Of a stretch of 46,127 nucleotides of DNA, positions 1 to 6,897 are shown one piece after another. A model generated the notes under the pieces. That model made no database searches and was not told where the DNA came from. It was given only the letters and a program-made list of their open reading frames with translations. Source of the DNA: Lachnospiraceae bacterium (GTDB lineage Bacteria > Bacillota > Clostridia > Lachnospirales > Lachnospiraceae); NCBI GenBank assembly GCA_017544285.1, contig JAFYEL010000119.1, positions 1 to 46,127 of the forward strand, in the 5' to 3' direction. Within the stretch, counting starts at the first letter, position 1. The number at the start of each line of letters is the position of its first letter. The position numbers and the translations under genes were made by a program.

Positions 1-14
1 AATCTGAGAATAAA

Positions 15-38
15 AATGCCCCCTCTCGGGGGGGGACA
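15..38 (-). terminator. Rho-independent terminator of the tRNA cluster
   Basis: Read leftward, a C-rich arm, a short GAGA loop and a G-rich arm form a GC-only stem, followed at once by CATTTTTATT. It lies just beyond the 3' end of tRNA-Lys, so it should end the five-tRNA transcript. Confidence 0.8.
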
Positions 39-44
39 TTCCAG

Positions 45-117
45 TGAGACACGCGGGAATCGAACCCGCGACAACTTGATTAAAAGTCAAGTGCTCTACC
101 GACTGAGCTAGTGTCCC
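45..117 (-). tRNA. tRNA-Lys (anticodon TTT)
   Basis: The reverse strand folds as a full cloverleaf. The acceptor arms are GGGACAC and GTGTCTC, the D-loop is AGCTCAGTCGGTAGAGC, the anticodon loop CTTTTAA gives TTT, and the T arm is GCGGGTTCGATTCCCGC. CCA is not encoded. It is the last tRNA of the cluster. Confidence 0.97.
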
Positions 118-129
118 ATTATGAACGAC

Positions 130-201
130 CAGGGCTAGCCGGATTCGAACCAGCGAATGCAGCAGTCAAAGTGCTGTGCCTTACCGCTTGGCGATAGCCC
201 T
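130..201 (-). tRNA. tRNA-Gln (anticodon TTG)
   Basis: A cloverleaf with acceptor AGGGCTA/TAGCCCT, an anticodon arm CAGCA-CTTTGAC-TGCTG giving TTG, and a T-loop GGTTCGAATCC. The A-U first pair is typical of tRNA-Gln. Confidence 0.96.
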
Positions 202-206
202 ATCAG

Positions 207-280
207 GGTGGATAAAGGGATTCGAACCCTTGGCCTCCAGAGCCACAATCTGGCGCACTAACCAGCTGCGCTATACCCAC
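207..280 (-). tRNA. tRNA-His (anticodon GTG)
   Basis: A cloverleaf with acceptor GTGGGTA/TATCCAC and a C discriminator. The anticodon arm CCAGA-TTGTGGC-TCTGG gives GTG. The complement of base 281 supplies the extra 5' G (G-1) characteristic of tRNA-His, so the mature RNA may start at 281. Confidence 0.96.
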
Positions 281-300
281 CATATACGGGAAGATCCCGA

Positions 301-374
<74 letters not shown>

Positions 375-448
375 ACGTCCTGCGAGGCCTTGGCCTCCGA
401 CAGTTCCGGCATAACTTGGATACCGGACGGCTGTATGGTAAAAATAAG

Positions 449-519
449 AGCGGGTGATGGGAATCGAACCCACGTATCCAGCTTGGAAGGCTGGTGTTCT
501 ACCATTGAACTACACCCGC
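449..519 (-). tRNA. tRNA-Gly (anticodon TCC)
   Basis: A cloverleaf with acceptor GCGGGTG/CACCCGC. The anticodon arm CCAGC-CTTCCAA-GCTGG gives TCC. It is the promoter-proximal tRNA of the leftward cluster, its 5' end 15 bases from the -10 box. Confidence 0.96.
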
Positions 520-533
520 GTCAAACATCGCAT

Positions 534-562
534 ATATTACAATGTTTCAAATAGTTTGTCAA
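534..562 (-). promoter_or_regulatory. Sigma-A promoter of the five-tRNA operon
   Basis: Leftward, a perfect -35 TTGACA (557-562), a 17-base spacer and TAATAT (534-539). It starts four bases after the stop codon of the phosphodiesterase gene, so the tRNA operon has its own promoter directly behind that gene. Confidence 0.8.
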
Positions 563-565
563 GCA

Positions 566-1051
566 TTATTTTGAAAGCTCTCTGATCTCGGCTTTTATCC
601 TGCCGTCTTCATCGATCTCCATCACCGCGTAGGTGGGGATCCTACCCTCCTGGCGGGGAAAGGCAACGCTCCCCGGATTTATGGCCAGAACTCCCCGGGA
701 TTCATGGATGTAAGGCCTATGGGTATGGCCGAAGAGCACCACATCGACGCCCCTTGAGACCGCCTCGTGCTCTATCCGCTCCGGGCTCATGGAAACATAG
801 TAATAATGGCCGTGGGTCACCCAGAAGCGCCTGTCCATCACGGTAAACTCCAGCTCACTGTCCAGGTCCGAAAAGAAGTCGTTGTTTCCGGATACTATCT
901 TTACGGTGCAGTCAGCCAGTCTTTCGAGGAAATACTCGCCCCCCTCTATGTCACCGCAGTGGATGACCATGTCAAAGGGCCTCTCCCTTTCTATTACCTG
1001 GCGCATTTTGATATTGTCTCTGTGAGAATCACTCATTACAAGTATCTTCAC
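566..1051 (-). CDS. YfcE/MJ0936-type metallophosphodiesterase
   Basis: A 161-residue calcineurin-like phosphoesterase of the small, stand-alone YfcE/MJ0936 family. The two-metal site is visible in order: MSDSH at the N-terminus, HCGDIEGG, SGNNDF, THGH near residue 80, and LFGHTH near residue 110. These enzymes hydrolyse phosphodiesters with Mn-type metals in vitro; the physiological substrate is unknown. The length is normal for the family. The start codon overlaps the stop codon of the upstream pyrophosphatase gene by four bases, so the two are translationally coupled. This pairing (HAM1-like pyrophosphatase followed by YfcE) is common in clostridia and suggests a shared housekeeping transcript. 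Confidence 0.93.
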   Translation of the reverse strand: MKILVMSDSHRDNIKMRQVIERERPFDMVIHCGDIEGGEYFLERLADCTVKIVSGNNDFFSDLDSELEFTVMDRRFWVTHGHYYYVSMSPERIEHEAVSRGVDVVLFGHTHRPYIHESRGVLAINPGSVAFPRQEGRIPTYAVMEIDEDGRIKAEIRELSK

Positions 1052-1638
1052 AAAACACCCCCGGCTAACCTTTCCTTCATAAGTCTAAGCGCCTTACCCC
1101 TGTGGGATATGGCATTTTTTTCATCGGCAGTAAGCTGTGCCACGGTCCTTCCATACTCAGGGATCACCACTATGGGATCGTATCCGAAACCCTTGTCCCC
1201 GGCCTGCTCGTACCCTATCCGGCCCTCCATGGTGCCTCTCACCACCTGACTGCTCCCGTCGGGAAGGACGGCAGCCACGGCGCAGACGAATCTGGCGGTG
1301 CGCTCTTTGTCGGCAACACCCTCAAGGCGCCTTAGGATATCATCCATCTTTTCCTTAAAGGGAACATCCCTTCCCAGGTACCTGGCGGAATAGATGCCCG
1401 GTTCTAATCCCAGGGCGTCCACTTCAAGGCCGGAGTCATCGGCCATCACCAGCCCTCCGGTCTTTTCCCAGACCGCCTTCGCCTTTATCAGGGCATTTTC
1501 CTCAAAGCTGGTGCCGTTTTCCTCTATATCGCCTTCAAAGCCCACCTCGGACATGGGGACCACCTCGCAGCCCTCCATGATCTCTTTTATCTCAACGATC
1601 TTTCCTTTATTCTGTGTGGCAAAAATGATCCTGTTCAT
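1048..1638 (-). CDS. rdgB: RdgB/HAM1 XTP/dITP pyrophosphatase
   Basis: 196 residues. It hydrolyses dITP, XTP and ITP to the monophosphate and pyrophosphate, keeping deaminated purines out of nucleic acids. The family signatures are present: IIFATQNKGKIVEI at the N-terminus (substrate loop), FEENALIKAKA, the ADDSGLEVDAL metal/base site, GIYSARY, and the C-terminal SHRGKAL. The frame stays open 11 codons upstream, but the ATG at 1638 is chosen because GAGGAAG lies five bases before it and because family members begin with a short lead into the ATxNxxK motif. It overlaps the phosphodiesterase gene by four bases. Confidence 0.95.
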   Translation of the reverse strand: MNRIIFATQNKGKIVEIKEIMEGCEVVPMSEVGFEGDIEENGTSFEENALIKAKAVWEKTGGLVMADDSGLEVDALGLEPGIYSARYLGRDVPFKEKMDDILRRLEGVADKERTARFVCAVAAVLPDGSSQVVRGTMEGRIGYEQAGDKGFGYDPIVVIPEYGRTVAQLTADEKNAISHRGKALRLMKERLAGGVL

Positions 1639-1695
1639 ATGCTTCCTCAAACGACAGACGGTACCCGGCAATGTGCCGGATACCGCCCCCTTTGG

Positions 1696-4137
1696 TTAAC
1701 CCATTGTCACTACTACTTCGTAGCTTGTCTTTCCTTCCTGATAAGGGATCACACATCCCTCAACGGCCGCCCCGTCAACCGTCATGGATACGACGCCCTT
1801 CTCAACGTCGTTGGGATTCTTGACGGTGATGTTGTAAACCGCGCCTCTGTACTCACGCTGCAGAGTGAAATCTCCGAAGCCCTTGGGCGTGCAGGGATTT
1901 ATCTGCAGGCCGTCCAGAGTGGGATATACGCCCAGGATGTACTGGGAGATGTTTACGAAGGTCCATGCCGCCGTACCGGTGAGCCAGCTGTTCTTTCCTT
2001 CGCCGTGGAACTTTGCGTCCCTGCCGGCTACCATCTGACAGTAGATGTAAGGCTCGGTGCGGTGTATCTCCGAAAACTCCTCACAATATGCGGGGCAGGT
2101 CTTTTTATAGATCTCGAAGGCTCTGTCGCCTCTTCCGACCACGGTCTCGGCGATGGAAACCCAGGGATTGTTGTGGCAGAAGATTCCGGCGTTCTCTTTG
2201 TATCCCGGGGGATAGGATGAAACCTCGCCCAGCTCCTCGTGGTATACGGTGTAAGCGGGCTGGAGGATCATGATACCGTAATCCGTATCAAGATGCTTCT
2301 TTACGGACTCGAGTGCCTTTACGGCCTCGCCGGACTCAACGCCCACGCCTGCCAGTACGCAGAAGCCCTGGGGCTCGATATAGATCTTACCCTCTTCGCA
2401 CTCGGAGGATCCGACTTTGCCGCCGTAGGAATCATAAGCTCTTACGAACCATTCGCCGTCCCAGCCGGCATCCTTTGAAAGGAGGCGCTCATTCATGGCT
2501 GCTACCTCGGCAAGTGCTGCGTCGGCCTTGTCGTTCATTCCCTTTTTGCGGAGAAGATCAGCGTACTCACGGCCGTACTTTACGAACATGCCGCCGATGA
2601 ACACCGACTCCGCAACAGGTCCCTCGGAGGGGCCGAAGGTCTGGAAGGACTCTCCGGGCTGTGTGGAATGGCAGTTGAGGTTCAGACAGTCGTTCCAGTC
2701 TGCCCTGCCGATAAGGGGAAGTCCATGAGGACCCTTGTGGTTTACGATGTAGTCAAAGGAGCGGGTCAGATGCTCAAGCAGAGGCTTTGCAACGGACATA
2801 TCGTTGTCGAAGGGAACGATCTCGTCCAGGATGCTGTAATCTCCCGTCTCTCTGATGTATGCATTTGTACCTGCGATGAGCCAGAGGGGATCATCGTTGA
2901 AGCCCGAGCCTATGTCGGAATTGCCCTTCTTGGTGAGGGGCTGATACTGATGATAAGCCGAGCCGTCCTCGAACTGGGTGGAGGCGATATCTATGATACG
3001 CTGACGCGCCCTGTCGGGGATGAGATGTACAAAGCCCAGAAGATCCTGGCAGGAATCTCTGAAGCCCATGCCGCGGCCGATACCCGACTCGTAATAGGAA
3101 GCGGAACGTGACATGTTGAAGGTAACCATACACTGATACTGGTTCCAGATGTTGACCATGCGGTTGACCTTGTCATTGGAGGTCTGTACGGTATACTTGG
3201 AAAGAAGCTTCTTCCAGTAGTCGTTAAGTACGCCGAAAGCCTTGTCAACATCGGCGTCGGTCTTGTAGCGGTCGATCATCTCAAAGGCCTTCTTCTTATT
3301 GATAACGCCCTTGGATTCCCACTTCTCCTCGTCGGTGTTCTCAATGTAACCCAGGACAAATACGAAGCTCTTTGCCTCGCCGGGAGCCAGGGATACGTTT
3401 ATCTGATGGGATGCTATGGGTGACCAGCCCGAAGCCACGGAGCCGGTGCAGCTTCCGTTCTTTACGGCATCGGGGGCATCGGGACCGTTGTATGCCCCGA
3501 GGAATGCATCCCTGCTGGTGTCAAATCCGTCGATATCGGTGTTTACCGAATATACTGCGTAGTGATTGCGCCTCTCACGGTACTCGGTCTTGTGGAAGAG
3601 AGCGGAACCGGAGATCTCAACCTCGCCGGTGGAAAGATTCCTCTGGAAGTTCTTCATATCGTCGTCTGCGTTCCAGAGGCACCACTCAACATATGAGAAG
3701 AGCTTAAGCTCCTTTGCGGATGCGGACTCGTTTTTAAGGGTGATCCTGGAAACCTCGCAGGTATCGTTCATGGGAACGAAGGTGAGCACATCTGCCTTCA
3801 CACCGTTCTTTGAACCGGAAAACTTTGAATATCCGATACCGTGACGGCACTCGTATGAGTCAAGCTCTGTCTTTGAAGGCTGCCATCCGGGATTCCAGAA
3901 GGTGTCTCCGTCCTTAATAAAGAAATATTTTCCGTTGGTATCTACCGGGCAGTCGTTGTAGCGATACCTGGTAAGGCGAAGGAGCTTGGCGTCCTTATAG
4001 AAAGTATACCCGCCGCAGGTATTGGAGATCAGCGAGAAAAAATCCGTATTTCCCAGGTAATTGATCCAGGGAAGCGGAGTCTTGGGAGTCGAGATGACAT
4101 ACTCCCTGTTTTCATCATCAAAGTAACCGAATTTCAT
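1696..4137 (-). CDS. Cellobiose phosphorylase (GH94)
   Basis: 813 residues, the usual length for cytosolic GH94 cellobiose phosphorylases. It splits cellobiose with phosphate into glucose 1-phosphate and glucose, saving ATP during cellulose use. The N-terminal [15 protein letters not shown] and the [11 protein letters not shown] stretch are family hallmarks; the catalytic acid lies in the ADWND segment (D480 to D483). The C-terminal [14 protein letters not shown] lid is also typical. An in-frame GTG/ATG further upstream is ignored because GGAGGG lies directly before the ATG at 4137 and the family begins here. No transporter is adjacent, but a GH3 beta-glucosidase lipoprotein lies at 37620. 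It has its own promoter (4239-4267) and probably a separate transcript of about 2.5 kb. Confidence 0.95.
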   Translation of the reverse strand: MKFGYFDDENREYVISTPKTPLPWINYLGNTDFFSLISNTCGGYTFYKDAKLLRLTRYRYNDCPVDTNGKYFFIKDGDTFWNPGWQPSKTELDSYECRHGIGYSKFSGSKNGVKADVLTFVPMNDTCEVSRITLKNESASAKELKLFSYVEWCLWNADDDMKNFQRNLSTGEVEISGSALFHKTEYRERRNHYAVYSVNTDIDGFDTSRDAFLGAYNGPDAPDAVKNGSCTGSVASGWSPIASHQINVSLAPGEAKSFVFVLGYIENTDEEKWESKGVINKKKAFEMIDRYKTDADVDKAFGVLNDYWKKLLSKYTVQTSNDKVNRMVNIWNQYQCMVTFNMSRSASYYESGIGRGMGFRDSCQDLLGFVHLIPDRARQRIIDIASTQFEDGSAYHQYQPLTKKGNSDIGSGFNDDPLWLIAGTNAYIRETGDYSILDEIVPFDNDMSVAKPLLEHLTRSFDYIVNHKGPHGLPLIGRADWNDCLNLNCHSTQPGESFQTFGPSEGPVAESVFIGGMFVKYGREYADLLRKKGMNDKADAALAEVAAMNERLLSKDAGWDGEWFVRAYDSYGGKVGSSECEEGKIYIEPQGFCVLAGVGVESGEAVKALESVKKHLDTDYGIMILQPAYTVYHEELGEVSSYPPGYKENAGIFCHNNPWVSIAETVVGRGDRAFEIYKKTCPAYCEEFSEIHRTEPYIYCQMVAGRDAKFHGEGKNSWLTGTAAWTFVNISQYILGVYPTLDGLQINPCTPKGFGDFTLQREYRGAVYNITVKNPNDVEKGVVSMTVDGAAVEGCVIPYQEGKTSYEVVVTMG

Positions 4138-4238
4138 TTTTTCCCTCCAGTACGTTTTAGTTTGACGGCCATGACAAAGGCACCGGCTGCGGTCCCTGCC
4201 ACATCCCATCAGATTGTGAAAAGAAATACAACAGGTAT

Positions 4239-4267
4239 ATTATATGATATACGGGGGCTAAAATCAA
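4239..4267 (-). promoter_or_regulatory. Promoter of cellobiose phosphorylase
   Basis: Leftward TTGATT (4262-4267), a 17-base spacer and a perfect TATAAT (4239-4244). Transcription would begin near 4231, leaving a leader of about 95 bases before the ATG at 4137. No obvious cre-like operator was recognised by eye. Confidence 0.7.
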
Positions 4268-4490
4268 TCGGGATTAAATGCTTGCTTTTTTTTCCATAAT
4301 TATATACATTACTTAAAGAAAAAACCGGCTTCGGAGGGGACCGAAGCCGGAAATGAGGGGAGTATAATGAACCCTTTCGGACTCATTAGTATAATGAGGG
4401 GGGATACCGGGAATTCCTTTCCCGTAAATTCATGTTAACACAGCCCCGCACAAAAATCCAATGAACAAAAGGTGAAAAAAGAGTGAACTG
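4268..4490. other. Gene-free divergent region with three hairpins
   Basis: No open frame is supportable here. Three inverted repeats follow one another: a perfect 10-bp stem at 4325-4350, CTCATTA-GTA-TAATGAG at 4382-4398, and CGGGAA/TTTCCCG at 4409-4425. The segment AGTATAATGA occurs at 4361-4370 and again, as TAGTATAATGAG, at 4387-4398; each copy contains a TATAAT on the plus strand without a clear -35 box. Confidence 0.6.
4311..4350 (-). terminator. Leftward terminator upstream of cellobiose phosphorylase
   Basis: The perfect stem CCGGCTTCGG/CCGAAGCCGG is followed, reading leftward, by TTTTTTCTTTAAG. It faces left although no gene end lies to its right: the next gene there (4491) runs rightward. 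Confidence 0.65.
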
Positions 4491-5630
4491 ATGGACACAA
4501 TTAAGCTGATAGCCCCCTGCCACTTCGGCCTGGAGGCGGTATTGAAAAAAGAGATCTACGACCTGGGCTACGACATAGCAGAGGTTGACGACGGAAGGGT
4601 GACCTTCATCGGCGACGAGCAGGCCATAGCAAGGGCAAATGTCTTTCTGCGTAGCGCCCAGCGCATCCTCATAGAGGCCGGGAGCTTTAAGGCCGAGAGC
4701 TTTGAGGAGCTCTTTGACCGCACCGCCGAAATTGAGTGGGAGCGTTATATTCCCAAAGACGGACGTTTCTGGGTGGCTAAGGCTTCCTCGGTCAAGTCAA
4801 AGCTCTTCTCCCCCTCAGACATACAGTCCATAATGAAAAAAGCCATGGTCAGAAGGCTCTCCGGCATCTACGGGATCGAGCACTTCCCCGAGACGGGGGA
4901 TCCCTATCCCCTCAGAGTTTTTATAAAAAAGGACAGGGTCACCGTAGGACTGGACACCACCGGGGAATCCCTTCACAAGCGAGGCTACCGCAAGCTTTCC
5001 TCAAAGGCTCCCATAGCGGAGAATCTGGCAGCAGCCCTCATCATGCTCACCCCCTGGAAGGCGGGCAGGATCCTTGCGGATCCCTTCTGCGGCTCCGGCA
5101 CCATTCCCATTGAGGCAGCCATGATGGCGGCAAACATCGCCCCGGGTATGAACAGGGAATTCACTTCAATGGACTGGGCTAATATAATAGAGAAAAAACA
5201 CTGGTATGAGGCCTTTGACGAGGCCCGAGACCTTGTGGATATGAGTGTAAAGACCGAGATCCTCGGTTCCGATATAGACCCGGACATGATAAAGATCGCA
5301 AAACAGAACGCCAAAATGGCCGGCGTAGAGGGCCTTATTTCCTTCCGTTGCTGCGATATGGCAGAGTTTACCCACCCCGGCAGCTACGGCTTCATAATCA
5401 CAAACCCGCCCTACGGCGAGAGACTTATGGCAGAGGATGAGCTTGCCCCTCTTTACGCAACCCTGGGCCGTACCATAGACAGACTGGACAGCTGGTCCGC
5501 CTATATCATAACCTCTTACGAAAATGCCGAAAAACACATGAAGAAAAAGGCCGCCAAAAACCGTAAGATATACAACGGAATGATAAAGACCTATTACTAT
5601 ATGTTCCCCGGGAGGAAGCCGGGTAGATGA
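4491..5630 (+). CDS. THUMP-domain class I SAM RNA methyltransferase (YpsC/RlmL-like)
   Basis: 379 residues. An N-terminal ferredoxin-like plus THUMP RNA-binding half (about residues 1-160) precedes a Rossmann methyltransferase half. DPFCGSGTIPIEAA begins at D197 (SAM-binding region) and the catalytic NPPYGERL begins at N305, the pattern of N2-guanine methyltransferases of the UPF0020 family. By family it should methylate a guanine in 23S rRNA, as the first half of E. coli RlmL does, but the exact site in Firmicutes YpsC-type proteins cannot be told from sequence. The ATG follows AAGGTGAAAAAAGAGTG, a modest ribosome site. Its stop overlaps the next start as ATGA. Confidence 0.9.
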   Translation: MDTIKLIAPCHFGLEAVLKKEIYDLGYDIAEVDDGRVTFIGDEQAIARANVFLRSAQRILIEAGSFKAESFEELFDRTAEIEWERYIPKDGRFWVAKASSVKSKLFSPSDIQSIMKKAMVRRLSGIYGIEHFPETGDPYPLRVFIKKDRVTVGLDTTGESLHKRGYRKLSSKAPIAENLAAALIMLTPWKAGRILADPFCGSGTIPIEAAMMAANIAPGMNREFTSMDWANIIEKKHWYEAFDEARDLVDMSVKTEILGSDIDPDMIKIAKQNAKMAGVEGLISFRCCDMAEFTHPGSYGFIITNPPYGERLMAEDELAPLYATLGRTIDRLDSWSAYIITSYENAEKHMKKKAAKNRKIYNGMIKTYYYMFPGRKPGR

Positions 5631-6400
5631 ACCGGGATACGATCGTTGAAAAACTGATGAACGCCTGTGCCATACTCTCGGTCCTTGTACTGACGATTTT
5701 TTGTTTCACCTATCTTCCTTCTTCTGCAAAGCCCGCAGATAAAAAGGCTGCCGGAACTGCTGAAGGGGCGCCCTCCGAAGAAACCCCATCGGAGGATAAA
5801 GCCGAGGGTACAGACGCTCCCGTGATCTTCATAGATCCCTGCCACGGAGGAGCCGACAGCGGCACCGTTGCAAACGGTACAAAGGAGGCGGATATAAACC
5901 TTGCCTTGGCAAGGCAGATCCGTGACATCCTTTTGTCCCGGGGCTATGACGCAAGGCTCACCCGGGAAGATGAGATCATAGTCCCCGAGGAAGACTCAAG
6001 GCTTGAAAGAGCGCGCCGGGAAAATGCGTCCTTCTACCTTTTCCTGCGCTGCAACGGAGATATACACTCCAGGATCAGCAGCGGAGCCACTGTGGAATAC
6101 TCTTCAGGCGCGTCTACCGTTTCCGGCCCCGGAGACAACGCTTCACGGCAGGCCGCCGGATCTATCTTAAAAGAGCTGAAAAAAAATCCGGGGATCAAAC
6201 TGTCCCCGGATGAAATAACATCTTCGGCCCTGATCCCCTCCGGAGCTTCTCCGGTCTGTGTATCCGTCAAAGCCGGTTACCTCACCAACAGGTCCGATGC
6301 TGAAATGCTGGGGGATAAGGAGTACTTAATGGCCCTGGCCGAAGCCATCGCCTCGGGCGTCTGCGATCAGATGGCCTCATCAATGGCCTTGGATAACTGA
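5627..6400 (+). CDS. Amidase_3-fold cell-wall protein with altered catalytic residues
   Basis: 257 residues. One N-terminal membrane segment (about residues 12-32) is followed by a charged linker and an N-acetylmuramoyl-L-alanine amidase (Amidase_3) fold. Normal members bind zinc through H, E and H and use a C-terminal glutamate. Here the first motif is FIDPCHGG (His kept, Gly to Cys) and the Glu of TKEADINLA is kept. The usual SIHANA has become LRCNGD, putting Cys where the second His belongs. The usual VELGFLSN has become VKAGYLTN, replacing the catalytic Glu with Lys. The fold is recognisable but ordinary amidase activity looks unlikely; a binding or regulatory role is possible. It is coupled to the methyltransferase gene by ATGA and overlaps the convergent TSCPD gene by 34 bases. 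Confidence 0.85.
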   Translation: MNRDTIVEKLMNACAILSVLVLTIFCFTYLPSSAKPADKKAAGTAEGAPSEETPSEDKAEGTDAPVIFIDPCHGGADSGTVANGTKEADINLALARQIRDILLSRGYDARLTREDEIIVPEEDSRLERARRENASFYLFLRCNGDIHSRISSGATVEYSSGASTVSGPGDNASRQAAGSILKELKKNPGIKLSPDEITSSALIPSGASPVCVSVKAGYLTNRSDAEMLGDKEYLMALAEAIASGVCDQMASSMALDN

Positions 6401-6615
6401 TCCGCACAAGAGGTTCCGCGGCCTCCGCAGAGATTCCCCCGCAGTATGTCGGCGCTCTTCTTTGCATCCGCCCCCTCAAGTAGCCTTCCGATGGCCTTCA
6501 GGTTTCCGTCACAGCCTCCGATAAATACTAGGTTGTGCATAAGCCCCTGATCGTCGAGATCGAAATCTATCTGCCTGGAGCACACACCGCTGGGTGAATA
6601 AGTGATATGTTTCAT
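6367..6615 (-). CDS. TSCPD domain-containing protein (TIGR03905-like)
   Basis: 82 residues, normal size for the TIGR03905 family. The opening MKHITYSPSGVCSRQID, the central FIGGCDGNLKAI and the C-terminal TSCADQL (family consensus TSCPD) carry conserved cysteines likely to bind a metal. This domain resembles the C-terminal tail of class II vitamin B12-dependent ribonucleotide reductases; the function of the stand-alone form is unknown. AAGGAGA lies eight bases before the ATG. Its last 34 bases overlap the 3' end of the convergent amidase-like gene. Confidence 0.9.
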   Translation of the reverse strand: MKHITYSPSGVCSRQIDFDLDDQGLMHNLVFIGGCDGNLKAIGRLLEGADAKKSADILRGNLCGGRGTSCADQLSKAIDEAI

Positions 6616-6636
6616 TTGATTCTCCTTTTCTTTTAC

Positions 6637-6664
6637 TTGACAATGCCGATGGCACTGTGATAAT
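6637..6664 (+). promoter_or_regulatory. Promoter of tRNA-Arg(ACG)
   Basis: Perfect -35 TTGACA (6637-6642), a 16-base spacer and an extended -10 TGTGATAAT (GATAAT at 6659-6664). A TGCC-GAT-GGCA inverted repeat sits inside the spacer. The predicted transcript would have a leader of about 110 bases before the tRNA. Confidence 0.65.
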
Positions 6665-6678
6665 ATGTTATAGTTGTT

Positions 6679-6778
6679 GACGTCACCGACGCAATGTCGG
6701 ATGAATTAGGTAAAATCGCAAGCGATTCTTTTATGTCTCGCATGTGATGCTCGACGTCACTGGCACAAGGCCAGATGA
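6679..6778 (+). repeat. Two copies of a hairpin element in the tRNA-Arg leader
   Basis: Copy 1 is GACGTCA followed by stem CCGAC/GTCGG with a 5-base loop and ATGA (6679-6704). Copy 2 is GACGTCA, stem CTGGC/GCCAG with a 5-base loop, then ATGA (6753-6778). The flanks are identical while the stems differ yet both pair. Between them, AATCGC-AA-GCGATT (6713-6726) followed by CTTTT resembles a weak terminator. Confidence 0.55.
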
Positions 6779-6781
6779 CTT

Positions 6782-6855
6782 GTGCGCTTAGCTCAGCTGG
6801 ATAGAGCGTTTGGCTACGGACCAAAAGGTCGGGAGTTCGAATCTTCTAGCGCACG
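6782..6855 (+). tRNA. tRNA-Arg (anticodon ACG)
   Basis: A cloverleaf on the plus strand with acceptor GTGCGCT/AGCGCAC and G discriminator. The anticodon arm TTTGG-CTACGGA-CCAAA gives ACG (read as ICG for CGN codons). The T-loop is AGTTCGAATCT. It is a stand-alone gene with its own promoter and terminator. Confidence 0.95.
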
Positions 6856-6859
6856 CTTG

Positions 6860-6892
6860 GACCCGGAGTTTTACTCCGGGTCCTTTGTTTTG
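6860..6892 (+). terminator. Terminator of tRNA-Arg(ACG)
   Basis: ACCCGGAG (6861-6868) pairs with CTCCGGGT (6874-6881) and is followed by CCTTTGTTTTG. It lies five bases after the tRNA and just before the convergent stop codon of the subtilase gene. Confidence 0.85.
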
Positions 6893-6897
6893 CATAT

